A DNA stretch of 64,000 nt from positions 26,369 through 90,368 of the forward strand of contig JADKGD010000030.1 of NCBI GenBank assembly GCA_016717145.1, written 5' to 3'. Made by a program: the position numbers and the translations under genes. Every line of letters begins with the position of its first letter. Position 1 is the first letter of the stretch. Origin of the DNA: Saprospiraceae bacterium (GTDB taxonomy: Bacteria; Bacteroidota; Bacteroidia; Chitinophagales; Saprospiraceae). Below, piece after piece: positions 29,501 through 38,185 of the stretch. The notes under the pieces were generated by a model, which was given only the letters and a program-made list of their open reading frames with translations, had not been told where the DNA came from and made no database searches.

Positions 29501-31062
29501 AGTTGTGGTTTACTTTTAATGGTGCACGTCCGGTAGCTTCAATAGTTAACAATCCGAATTTGACCAATGCTCAAAAAACACACTATTTCAAAGGAAATGG
29601 TATTCAGGCTACACAAGCTGAGTTTGAGTGTGGTACTGCACAACAATGGCGCCAGGATGATTGTTCATCATCACTGTATTACAGATGTAAAATAGTGGGT
29701 TGTGACAATGGTGTAGGTTTGCATGAAGTACAAATGAGTGTTTGGGATAAAGCTGAAAATACGGATTATTGTACGGTATCTGTTGATATTCAGGCAAACG
29801 GCACAGCTTGTGCAGGTTCCAGAATTGCAGGAGATATAAGTACTGAGGATAATGAAATGGTTCAGGATGTGCAGGTTATTTTACAAAATACGAGCAACAA
29901 CGAAACCAAGTCACTTATGACAAACAATGTGGGAAGATATGAATTTACCAGTATGCCTGAATTAGTTAATTACAAAGTTATACCTGAAAAGGATGTTGAT
30001 CATTTGAATGGAGTATCTACACTTGACCTTGTAATGATTCAAAGACATATTCTTGGCATAGAGAAATTTAATTTAGCTTCCAAGTATGTTGCCGGTGATG
30101 TTACTAAAGACAATAAAGTTACAGCTGGGGATCTTGTGGAATTAAGAAAATTGATCTTGGGAATATATAATAAGTTCCCTGCGAACAAGTCTTGGAGGTT
30201 CCTTGATAAGTCAGTAATAATAACTGATATAACAAACCCTTGGGCAATCAATGAGTATATCAATATCGACAATTTTAATACCTCTATGATGAGTAATAAC
30301 TTTATAGCTGTAAAAATCGGAGATATAAACAGCTCTGCTGTTACAAATGTCAACAATCCAACTTCGCAAAACAGAGGCAAACAATCGCTCACTCTTGTAA
30401 CCATGAATAAAGCGTTTACTGATGGCGAAACGGTAAAAATGGAAGTGACATCTGATAACTTTGTCAACATGATTGGCGCACAATGGACACTAAATTTTGA
30501 TGCATCATCACTTGAATACCAAAATGTGGTCCCTGGTGCTCTGAAAATCAATAAAGAAAATCTGAATGATTTACAAGCGTCAAATGGTAAAATCACTTTG
30601 AGTTGGAATGAATCAAAAGGACAAACAATTACGAATGAAAAGGTATTGTTTACCATAGAATTCAGAGCAACTGCGAATAATACAATAGAAAAAACAGTAA
30701 AAGTATCATCCGATATCACAAAAGCTGAAGCTTACACAAGCGACCTAAGTGAAATGAATGTTGGACTTGAATACAGAAGTAATACAACGAATAATGCAGT
30801 ATTTTCATTGGATCAGAACAATCCAAACCCTTTCACTGCAAATACTGTGATTGGCTTTACGTTGCCTTCATCGGCTGATGCAAAGTTGACCATATACGAC
30901 ATCACTGGAAAAGTTGTTAAAACAATCAAAGGTGTTTATCCAAAAGGCAGATCAGAAATAAACATCACATCTGAAGATATTAATGCTCAGGGTGTTCTGT
31001 TCTATGAATTGGAAAGCAATGGATTAAAAGCAACTAAAAAGTTGATTTACCTTAACAAGTAG
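26596..31062 (+). CDS. Large secreted HYR-like repeat protein with dockerin, cohesin-like domain and T9SS type A signal
   Basis: A 1488-residue surface or secreted protein. A signal region ends at IQAQ (about residue 37), preceded by a long basic N-terminus. Cys-rich, HYR-like repeats (SIECPRPITIACW; VITCPQSVTISCGAD; and related ones) fill about residues 80-1075. A carboxypeptidase-regulatory-like fold (about 1079-1125) leads into a dockerin (about 1135-1190) with two calcium loops, the second canonical (GDVTKDNKVTAGDL). A cohesin-like domain follows (about 1264-1385), then a T9SS type A sorting domain (about 1403-1488; DQNNPNPFTANTVIGFTLP ... ITGKVVKTI). The next gene encodes a triple-cohesin protein, so the dockerin has a possible neighbour-encoded partner. 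Confidence 0.85.
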   Translation: MKSEKFTFTKHIRFGRFIKMSILSAMLTMWYSGIQAQCPLACNNLVQVSMDEDCIVQITPDMMLQGNGTLPTCTYVVQVLTANGQPLAPPIGYSGNDWITSANVGQTLTVRVWLGTNSCWGTIKIEDKLAPSIECPRPITIACWDPRSFAFPDAFDNCGGNPVVSLLSDVTTELECTDPFNRAVRVIRYQAKDASGNLSEICTRRITYSKITLDDLKFPKNYDGTSRNRPHLECDGGWAWGAYQTNASGTLVPFTKWDKNNNNYPDPEETGAPYVADPLNITGYILGYKVGTGPSFNPTLPQCTSGNLVGYDVATGTWQTSCGATTGQVQNFRIDTFYNSFIGNNTLCKINTTFSDTRIDICAKSFKVLRQWTVLDWCTGRIIQKYQIIKVVDDEGPVVTIPTDIPAPAIACVNRVSSVIQADPYTCTGIWNVLSPINVFDCSDWDYSIAFLLADANGGPPQNGFYVTQNGETKVEQLSDDAITKRNRYRIVGLPLGCTWVRYSVYDECGNITYAFTEIFVEDKTPPVAVCDQFTVVTLSNNGWAHVFAETFDDGSHDNCTKVTLLVRRRTAGCNSNGSADEGSNPFGPFVQFCCEDVGRDVMVELQVTDAFGNKNSCMVIAQAQDKVPPVITCPQSVTISCGADTSATILGKPVFSATALTTPYFTDNCPDPKMSWKNSGIIDNCGQGVITRTFTVTDKGGRTASCSQTITVRNTTPYNGPTSWPTSPKEVSGCMNVDTDPSKTGTPTLGNGACSQVAYTYEDQVFPFVDGVCFKILRKWTVIDWCKFSPSRDPNGNLYPAVPTLNINMWQFTQIIKVSETVKPVITNTSKAPTDAFGDNCTGYVDLPNSATDCTPAAQLRWTYFIDLFNDGIIINTPNANSNNNAITGSKNDASGTYPVGTHKITWTVEDMCGNQATSTYTFEVRDRKKPTPYCISQLATVVMPSSGNITIWAKDFDKGSSDNCPGKLWFTFNGARPVASIVNNPNLTNAQKTHYFKGNGIQATQAEFECGTAQQWRQDDCSSSLYYRCKIVGCDNGVGLHEVQMSVWDKAENTDYCTVSVDIQANGTACAGSRIAGDISTEDNEMVQDVQVILQNTSNNETKSLMTNNVGRYEFTSMPELVNYKVIPEKDVDHLNGVSTLDLVMIQRHILGIEKFNLASKYVAGDVTKDNKVTAGDLVELRKLILGIYNKFPANKSWRFLDKSVIITDITNPWAINEYINIDNFNTSMMSNNFIAVKIGDINSSAVTNVNNPTSQNRGKQSLTLVTMNKAFTDGETVKMEVTSDNFVNMIGAQWTLNFDASSLEYQNVVPGALKINKENLNDLQASNGKITLSWNESKGQTITNEKVLFTIEFRATANNTIEKTVKVSSDITKAEAYTSDLSEMNVGLEYRSNTTNNAVFSLDQNNPNPFTANTVIGFTLPSSADAKLTIYDITGKVVKTIKGVYPKGRSEINITSEDINAQGVLFYELESNGLKATKKLIYLNK

Positions 31063-31089
31063 GTTTAAGGGATAAACAAAAAATATTCG

Positions 31090-31122
31090 AAAAGCCTGTG
31101 CAATTTTTTGCACGGGCTTTTT
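31090..31122 (+). terminator. Rho-independent terminator after the dockerin protein gene
   Basis: AAAAGCCTGTGCAA (31090-31103) pairs with TTGCACGGGCTTTT (31108-31121), one G-T pair, four-base T loop, followed by T-rich sequence. It lies 27 bases after the stop codon, so the next gene has its own promoter. Confidence 0.8.
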
Positions 31123-31430
31123 CATTTTACAGATTTAGGAAATACGAACATTATTTTTATTTATTCAAATGATGTTTTTTGAACCGATTTATACCAAACA
31201 TTCAATAAAACAACCTATATTTGTGGAAAAATACAGTGTTTCTCTTCTATTTGGGCATTTACGCTTTTTTTTGGCTTATAATTTGATATAATCTTTGTTG
31301 TATAATTATTATTGTCTGATCTTTGATTAAGATAATAATATGCGAATTAACAATAATGATATGTATATTGAGTTTTAACTAAATTATTATTTAATTTTGC
31401 ATTCAAATTTAATCAATTAAAATTCTCGAC
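31123..31430. other. Intergenic region upstream of the cohesin protein gene
   Basis: About 300 AT-rich bases with no ORF; holds the promoter listed at 31368-31399. Confidence 0.5.
31368..31399 (+). promoter_or_regulatory. Putative sigma-ABfr-type promoter for the cohesin protein gene
   Basis: TTG at 31368-31370 and TAATTTTG at 31392-31399 with a 21-base spacer fit -33 TTG / -7 TAnnTTTG. Start of transcription near 31406 would give a leader of about 25 bases to the ATG at 31431. The same 21-base spacing occurs at the kdsD candidate. Confidence 0.5.
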
Positions 31431-34400
31431 ATGAGGAAAATTTTTATTACGCTAATAACTGGTTTGTTTTTATTGATGGGCAAGTCCAATGCTCAACTTA
31501 CTTTGACTATGTCCAATGTCGTTGATGTAGTTCCTCCGACTCAGGCGACAGTAGACGTAACAGTAAGTGGTTTTACAAACTTATTAGGCGTGCAGTATTC
31601 TATAAATTTTGATTCACTGGTATTAAAATATTCCAGTTCAATAAACTTTACAAATGCCTTACCGGGATTAAGTGCTTCGGCTGTATCAGGACCCAATGGA
31701 GTTGGTGTCAAAAATGGTCAAATTACTTTCGTATGGTTTGATCAGCAAGGTACAGGTAAATCTTTACCTAACGGAACTCGATTATTCAGTATCGTTTTTG
31801 ACCCTATTGGTGCTAAATGTACAAAATCTGACGTACTTACAAGCAATGTTCCAAGGATAATCGAAGTAGTTGATAATAATTTTATTAATGTTAACCTGGT
31901 TAATGTCAAAGGAAATGTCTCTATAAAGTGTGACGGCGGCCCGGTGGACCCATGTCCTAATCCGGTTTGTGCCAATCCCAATAGTCTGATGCTGATAGCA
32001 CCAACCATTATGGCAAAACCAAATGACGTAATTTGTATACCAATAACGGTCAAAAATTTTAAAATTATGCAGTCGGGTCAGGGTACATTTACATGGGATC
32101 CAACCCTACTTATGTTTACTGAGTTTAAGGTTCCTGCGACTGGTGGTATTCCTATGTTTGATGGCGGGATAAATTCAAATAATGCAGCGACAGGTCAACT
32201 TGGATTTTTGTGGTCTAATAATACCCCGGCGACACCACTTACACTACCTGATAATACAAAAATTATTGAATTGTGTTTTAAAGTCATAGGACCTGTTGAT
32301 AAAACAGCATGTCTTATCATTGGCAAAGGCACCATTCCATCTGAATGGACGGATAATATCGGAGAAGTTCCTGTGTGTTTTACTTACGGTCGCGTAAATA
32401 TTATAACAGCTCCTCCAGCAGACCAGGTAGTCATAAAAGCAGGTATTGGTAACGGCGCAGAAGATTCAGTAGTATGCATTGATATAACTGTAGATAATTT
32501 TATAAATGTGCTTGGAGCGAGTACTAAATTCACCTGGAATTCTGAAGAATTGGAATTTGTAAGAACTGATATGTATAATCTGGAAGGATTAAATTCTTCA
32601 GGTTTTTCAAATGGTTTCCCTGGATTTTTGAATTTCCTTTGGATTTCTCCCAATGCAATCACTAAACCAAACGGTACTAAGATATTTCAAATTTGTTTTA
32701 AATTATTATGCAAAGGTACTACCGATTATACCGCAATTGTTAGTGTCCCTGGTCCGACCGAAATAGTAGGCCAAGGTAGTGTAATATTGCCAAGTTCTAC
32801 AATGTCCGGATCCATTGCAGTTGATTGTGGTGAACCACCGCCACCACCACCAACATGTACATTAGGTGCTTCAACAAATATTACATGTTTTGGCGAAAAT
32901 AATGGCAGCATCTTATTGAGTGTTACAGGAATAACAGACGGTTGTACCTGTGTCTGGAAAAATGCAGCAGGGACAATTGTAAAGGCATCGGGACCGGTAT
33001 CTGCAGGTTGTAACCTTACTGGTGTACCAGCAGGCACATATTCGTACGAAGTAACTTGCGACAATAAAGTGGTTTGTTCCAATACTGCAAATCCAGTAAC
33101 GATAACCCAACCTACAGCCATCAACATTCCTACAGCAAATGTGGTGACCAACATAGGGTGTGGACAGAAAGGATCAATCAATCTAAGCACAACATCAGGA
33201 GGCACGCCACCTTATACATTCTCGTGGGTGCCAAATCTGGGGAATACTTCCAATCCGACTAATCTTGATGCAGGACAATATAGTGTTACAGTAACAGATG
33301 CTAACACTTGTACAGCTACCGTCGCACCATTTACAATTGGATCAACTCAAACTGATTTAGCCATAACCTTATCATCAACAAATGTTAAATGTAAAGATGG
33401 TAATGATGGGTCAATTTTGTTGAGTATTGTGGGAGGATGTACACCTTATTCTATAGTATGGTCAGGGGGATTGTCAGGAACAAATCCTCTGAATATCAAG
33501 GCAGGAACATATTCCGTAACAGTTACAGACATTTCAAATCCGGCCCAAACTAAAACCGGAACGGTTACAATAACAGAGCCGGCAACATCGGTTGGAGTCA
33601 CTTCATCTAATATTATTGGTTCGATGGCTGCCTTAAGTGTGGGCAGTATCACACTAAATATCTCAGGAGGCACACCAAATTATACCACATCATGGTCAGG
33701 TCCAACAAACATACCTGCAGGAACCTCTTCCGGAACGTTGACAGCAAATTCTCTTGCGCCTGGAACATATAATGTGACAGTTACGGATGCAAACAAATGT
33801 ACAGCGGTATTAAATGGCATTGTAGTTCCTGTAATACCACCTGTTGTTGATACTATAGTGCCAAAAATTGGTATATCTGAAGTTACATCAAATTTTAATG
33901 GTTTTGGGGTAGCTTGCTTTGGGGATAAAACAGGGGCTATAAAAATCACATTATCTGACGGCACTTACCCGATCACAGCAACCTTAAAATTAGGAACGCA
34001 GTCTCTTCAAAGCATTGTTGTTAATGGTCCGGATATTATATTTAGTAACCTGGGATCAGGAACATATACTGTAGAAGTTAAAAATCCTAAGGGAACCGTT
34101 ATTTCCAATGATTTGGTGATCACACAACCAACAAAATTGGCAGCCTCAACCCCAAAAATTGCGTGTACGAATAAAAGCGAAGCGACAGGAAGCATTGAAA
34201 TTAATTTGAATAATTCAGGGACTGCCCCATACACATATGAATGGTTTGGCCTGTCTGACGAAGACAATAAAATTGAGAATCTCGGCAAGGATGTCTATAA
34301 TGTTACTGTGACAGATGACAATGGTTGCCAATTAAAAATATCCAATATTGAGGTAAAAGAATGCCCGATCACTGGTGGCCCTTGTTATACTGCCACTACC

Positions 34401-34661
34401 ATTATCACACCTAATGGAGACAACTTTAATGATGTTTTTGTTATTAACTGTGTTGATGATGGTACTTCAGATCTTACTGTTTTTGACAGATGGGGAAGAG
34501 TTGTTTATTCGCAAAATAGTTACGACAATACCTGGCTGGGTATAGATAATTCAGGAAAAGACCTAAAAGAAAGCGCCTATATGTGGGTATTGACAGTAAA
34601 TTTTGGCCAAGGTAAAAAAGAAATATACAAAGGTACAGTGACTGTACTTCGTAATAAATAA
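31431..34661 (+). CDS. Triple-cohesin, SprB-like repeat protein with T9SS type B sorting domain
   Basis: A 1076-residue surface protein. After a signal peptide (ending SNAQ, residue 21) come three cohesin-like domains at about 22-168, 186-328 and 334-467, each with the pattern LGVQYSINFDSLVLKY / QSGQGTFTWDPTLLMF / LGASTKFTWNSEELEF and a later ...FxWxxxxxxxLPNGT. A Pro-rich hinge (EPPPPPPTC) leads into SprB-like repeats with GTYSVTVTD ends (about 478-790) and a further repeat pair (about 800-975). The last 90 residues form the gliding CTD (TIITPNGDNFNDVFVINC; VFDRWGRVVYSQNSYDNTW). A PorP/SprF gene follows after 31 bases and probably serves it. Confidence 0.88.
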   Translation: MRKIFITLITGLFLLMGKSNAQLTLTMSNVVDVVPPTQATVDVTVSGFTNLLGVQYSINFDSLVLKYSSSINFTNALPGLSASAVSGPNGVGVKNGQITFVWFDQQGTGKSLPNGTRLFSIVFDPIGAKCTKSDVLTSNVPRIIEVVDNNFINVNLVNVKGNVSIKCDGGPVDPCPNPVCANPNSLMLIAPTIMAKPNDVICIPITVKNFKIMQSGQGTFTWDPTLLMFTEFKVPATGGIPMFDGGINSNNAATGQLGFLWSNNTPATPLTLPDNTKIIELCFKVIGPVDKTACLIIGKGTIPSEWTDNIGEVPVCFTYGRVNIITAPPADQVVIKAGIGNGAEDSVVCIDITVDNFINVLGASTKFTWNSEELEFVRTDMYNLEGLNSSGFSNGFPGFLNFLWISPNAITKPNGTKIFQICFKLLCKGTTDYTAIVSVPGPTEIVGQGSVILPSSTMSGSIAVDCGEPPPPPPTCTLGASTNITCFGENNGSILLSVTGITDGCTCVWKNAAGTIVKASGPVSAGCNLTGVPAGTYSYEVTCDNKVVCSNTANPVTITQPTAINIPTANVVTNIGCGQKGSINLSTTSGGTPPYTFSWVPNLGNTSNPTNLDAGQYSVTVTDANTCTATVAPFTIGSTQTDLAITLSSTNVKCKDGNDGSILLSIVGGCTPYSIVWSGGLSGTNPLNIKAGTYSVTVTDISNPAQTKTGTVTITEPATSVGVTSSNIIGSMAALSVGSITLNISGGTPNYTTSWSGPTNIPAGTSSGTLTANSLAPGTYNVTVTDANKCTAVLNGIVVPVIPPVVDTIVPKIGISEVTSNFNGFGVACFGDKTGAIKITLSDGTYPITATLKLGTQSLQSIVVNGPDIIFSNLGSGTYTVEVKNPKGTVISNDLVITQPTKLAASTPKIACTNKSEATGSIEINLNNSGTAPYTYEWFGLSDEDNKIENLGKDVYNVTVTDDNGCQLKISNIEVKECPITGGPCYTATTIITPNGDNFNDVFVINCVDDGTSDLTVFDRWGRVVYSQNSYDNTWLGIDNSGKDLKESAYMWVLTVNFGQGKKEIYKGTVTVLRNK

Positions 34662-34692
34662 TCATTGAGAGAATATTCATAAAAGACAATAT

Positions 34693-35607
34693 ATGAAGAC
34701 TTTAAACATCATAAAATTAATTGTATTATCAGGATTTCTGATAATATTTTCAGGAGGGATAAAGGCACAGTCCAGGTATTTTGATGAACGGTACATCTAT
34801 ACTCAAGCTCAATTGAATCCTCAATTGATTAACCCCGGTGCTATAGGTTCCAGCATGCAACACCAGATTCTGTTGAATTATAGGAACAAATGGGCAGGTA
34901 TCGATGGCGCACCTAAGACCATTACTTTATCTTACAATGGTGCAGTTGGCAATAGACTTGGTATTGGCGTTAATGTGGTAAGTGACAGATATGGTGTTCT
35001 CGAAACAACAAAAGGAGCATTTGGTCTTAGCTATACTATCAAATCTGAAACAAATCAGGTAGGCTTTGGTTTATCTGCTGAATACATAAAGCACGGTTTA
35101 TCGGGATATGGCAATGCAGATCCACTAGATCCATTATTTGCTGCCGGACTTGCAGGTGCGGAATATTTTGACGCGTCATTTGGGGTATATGGTATTTTTA
35201 TGGATAAATTGACTTACGGCTTATCGCTTCCTTCCTTGGTTAGTTCGAGAATTAGTGACACTGATGTTACGTTGCCTGATCGTGAAGTAGGTTTTATTCT
35301 TCAGTTGGGCTACAAACTTGACGTGCAAACAGATATTACTATGACGCCAAACATTATAGTAAAAAAACTTGCAAACGTGCCTACACATGTTGATTTGAAT
35401 TTAAATTTTGGCTTCCTTCAGGATAAATTAATTGGTGGAGTTTCCTACACTTTAGGCGCTGATAAACGTTTGGGATTTTTGATAGGCACCAAAATAGAGA
35501 AGTTAAATTTTTATTATTCATATAATACGTCATCCAATTTAATTCAGGATTATAATAATGGTTCTCATGAATTGACACTTGGTGTAAATTTCGGTGGTAA
35601 AAAATAA
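34693..35607 (+). CDS. PorP/SprF family type IX secretion system membrane protein
   Basis: A 304-residue outer membrane barrel with a signal peptide (ending IKAQ) and the family start YTQAQLNPQLINPGAIGS, RNKWAGIDGAPKT and terminal SHELTLGVNFGGKK. PorP/SprF proteins act in export or attachment of T9SS type B substrates. It is encoded directly after the triple-cohesin protein, so that protein is the likely client. A strong terminator follows. Confidence 0.93.
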   Translation: MKTLNIIKLIVLSGFLIIFSGGIKAQSRYFDERYIYTQAQLNPQLINPGAIGSSMQHQILLNYRNKWAGIDGAPKTITLSYNGAVGNRLGIGVNVVSDRYGVLETTKGAFGLSYTIKSETNQVGFGLSAEYIKHGLSGYGNADPLDPLFAAGLAGAEYFDASFGVYGIFMDKLTYGLSLPSLVSSRISDTDVTLPDREVGFILQLGYKLDVQTDITMTPNIIVKKLANVPTHVDLNLNFGFLQDKLIGGVSYTLGADKRLGFLIGTKIEKLNFYYSYNTSSNLIQDYNNGSHELTLGVNFGGKK

Positions 35608-35626
35608 TTGATTTAAAGAGTAATTT

Positions 35627-35663
35627 AAGAGAGACCAAGTGTGATATTTGGTCTCTCTTTTTA
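35627..35663 (+). terminator. Rho-independent terminator after porP/sprF
   Basis: AAGAGAGACCAA (35627-35638) pairs with TTGGTCTCTCTT (35648-35659), followed by a T run. Twenty bases after the stop codon; closes the cohesin-PorP operon. Confidence 0.85.
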
Positions 35664-35725
35664 TTTATTGGATCGTGGATCAATAATTTTTATTAGATTT
35701 GAGTTTATGATAGTTTTACTTTTGC

Positions 35726-36778
35726 ATGAACGATATTAAAACATCAACAATACGGATAAATGGGCATGCGCATCTACTGCCTTTGCCAAATCAAATCCCA
35801 AAGTTTATGCGGGAAAAGGAGATATTTTGGATAAGTAATGATAAGGCCTTTATGTGTCAGGGACAATGGAAACGGCCGATCACAGACGCTAGTTTTTTTT
35901 TGGCTGAGAAGTTGCAATGGATGGCTTTAAACCATATTGATAAGGAAGTCATTCTCAATTTGTCACAGTTGTATTGCAATGGATATTCCAGACATGATGC
36001 TTTTGATGTCATCCGGTTTCAAAATGATTTTAATGGACAAGTACAAGCCGATTATCCTGACAAGTTTATATCAGGTTTTGTAGTTCAACCCTTGTATATC
36101 GAGGACGCTTTGCTAGAGATAGAGCGGTGTGTAAATCAATATCAAATGCCACTTTTATGTTTACCGACTCATTTTTTAAATAAGGATCAAAAATGGGTTT
36201 CAATTGCAGATGATGCGGTTATTCCTATTTTTGAATTGGCAAACCACTATAGATTGGCTGTCGAAATACACCCATATAACGCAGAGGAAATCATTCATCT
36301 TGATGATCTTTATTGGCGTTTCCACTTGATATGGATGTGCGCCCAAACTGCGGATGCCTTTCATATATTTACACTAAAAGATTTTCCCAACAAATTTCCT
36401 TTGATGCGTACTTGTTTTGCACATGGCAACCAGTTTGGACAGATGGGATATGGAAGACGGGTTCAGGGATACAAGGGTCGGCCTGACCTTTTTCAGGGTA
36501 CAAGAAATCCTGAGGAAAACATGGTGTCTCAAAATGTTTTTTTTGATACAATCGTTCACGATGTTTTATCTTTTGAATTATTAATAAAACGACAAGGTGT
36601 GTCACAGATAATAGCCGGAATAGATGATCCATATCCACTTGGCGAGATGGAAACTGTGCCTGGATGTTATCCAGGCAAGGTTATTGACGAAGCCGTGGTT
36701 TGCGGTATAATCAATGAAACGGATCGGGATCAGATTTGGTGTGATAATGTATTAAAATGGTTGAATTTGACGCTATGA
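35726..36778 (+). CDS. Amidohydrolase of the ACMSD-like family
   Basis: A 350-residue metal-dependent TIM-barrel hydrolase. HAH at residues 14-16 (INGHAHLLPLP) is the HxH metal motif; further likely ligands are His in VEIHPYN (about 192), His in CFAHGNQFG (about 233) and Asp in AGIDDPYP (about 302). The family includes 2-amino-3-carboxymuconate semialdehyde decarboxylase and 5-carboxyvanillate-type enzymes. The kynureninase gene lies 119 bases (by frame) downstream, which supports a tryptophan/kynurenine catabolic role, but no 3-hydroxyanthranilate dioxygenase gene is present here to complete a route to ACMS. Confidence 0.82.
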   Translation: MNDIKTSTIRINGHAHLLPLPNQIPKFMREKEIFWISNDKAFMCQGQWKRPITDASFFLAEKLQWMALNHIDKEVILNLSQLYCNGYSRHDAFDVIRFQNDFNGQVQADYPDKFISGFVVQPLYIEDALLEIERCVNQYQMPLLCLPTHFLNKDQKWVSIADDAVIPIFELANHYRLAVEIHPYNAEEIIHLDDLYWRFHLIWMCAQTADAFHIFTLKDFPNKFPLMRTCFAHGNQFGQMGYGRRVQGYKGRPDLFQGTRNPEENMVSQNVFFDTIVHDVLSFELLIKRQGVSQIIAGIDDPYPLGEMETVPGCYPGKVIDEAVVCGIINETDRDQIWCDNVLKWLNLTL

Positions 36779-36877
36779 TGTATTTGGTTAGAATAAAAGC
36801 GTTTATAAATGAATATTTACTTTATTTTTGGCAGTACAGGTAATAATATTTTAGTTAAGACATAAAAAACCCTTAGT

Positions 36878-38135
36878 TTGGACATATCATTGGATTTTGC
36901 CAGAAAACTGGATTCCAGAGGATGACTTGCATCATATGAGAGATAGATTTTATATGCCAAAACATAGCCTTGGACAAGATGCTATTTATTTATGTGGAAA
37001 TAGTCTTGGGTTGATGCCTAAGTCTGCGAAAGAATATATTGGTCAAGAACTTGAAGATTGGAAAAATTATGGCGTTGAAGGGCATTTTAATGCTAAAAAT
37101 CCATGGATGCCTTATCACGAAATGCTTACAGATCAAATGGCTGAAATAGTCGGTGCATTGCCGGCTGAGATAGTCGTAATGAACAGCCTCACAGTAAATC
37201 TGCATCTGATGATGGTATCTTTTTATAGACCGACCAAGGAGAGATATAAGATTTTAATTGATTATTCTCCTTTTCCATCTGACAGATATGCAGTCTCCTC
37301 GCAGATAAATTTTCATGGATTTGATCCCGAAACTGGACTGATTGAATTAAAACCTGATGATGGTGAGATAGTTTCACTTGACAATATACAAGATGTACTG
37401 ACTGCGCATGGACATGAGATAGCGCTTGTATTAATCGGTGGAGTAAATTATTATACTGGCCAAGCTTATGATATCAAAGAAATTACCAAAATGGGACATG
37501 CTGCCGGTTGTGTTGTGGGATTTGATCTGGCCCATGCTGCCGGCAATGTAAAGCTCAGTTTGCACGAAGATGGACCTGATTTTGCCGCTTGGTGCAGTTA
37601 TAAATATTTGAATTCAGGACCCGGAGGATTGTCTGGATGTTTTGTACACGAACGTCATCATAAGGATGGCGATTTGCCAAGATTTGCGGGATGGTGGGGC
37701 CATGACAAAAAGACAAGATTTTTGATGGGTGACCAATTTAAGCCAATTCCTTCTGTCGAAGGATGGCAGTTGAGCAATCCTCCTATTTTTCAAATGGCAG
37801 TCATTAAATCATCATTGGATATATTTGCAGAAGCAGGTATGGATAGATTGCGTGCCAAATCAAAAAAATTGACAGCGTATTTGGAAAGCCTGGTGATGGC
37901 CGAGGCAAGTGACCAGTTCCGAATCATAACGCCTTCAGATCCCGACCAGCGTGGTTGTCAGTTGTCCATACAAATGTGCCGTCCTGATAAAAACCTTTTT
38001 GAATACATCTCCCAAAAAGGCGTCATTTCAGATTGGCGCGAACCGGATGTCATACGGGTAGCACCTGTACCTTTGTACAATTCGTTTGAAGATGTGTGGC
38101 ATTTTAGCAGGATTTTGCATGAGGGATTGAGTTGA
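36878..38135 (+). CDS. kynU: Kynureninase, N-terminal reading frame shifted
   Basis: PLP enzyme cleaving kynurenine or 3-hydroxykynurenine to anthranilate or 3-hydroxyanthranilate plus alanine. Marks include IYLCGNSLGLMPKSAKEYI near the start, GFDLAHAAGN and the PLP lysine in CSYKYLNSGPGG, and a C-terminal R...RVAPVPLYNSFEDV. The unshifted frame opens at 36897 as LPENWIPEDD, which is not family-like. One frame over, bases from 36890 read LDFARKLDSR, matching the usual kynureninase start, and would join DDLHHMRDRFYMPKH if one base in GGATGAC near 36917-36919 were removed. The start is then probably TTG at 36878 or 36890. About 418 residues. Confidence 0.9.
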
Positions 38136-38185
38136 TTATTTATGAAATCTTACATCTATCAGATAATATAAAACATCAAAAATAA

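Noticed and set aside
35717..35724. TACTTTTG box just before the amidohydrolase gene as a promoter
   Set aside because: It ends one base before the ATG at 35726, so transcription from it would start inside the gene.
36897..36926. TTG at 36897 as the kynureninase start
   Set aside because: The codons that follow do not match the family, whereas the other frame from 36890 does, pointing to an inserted base near 36918.
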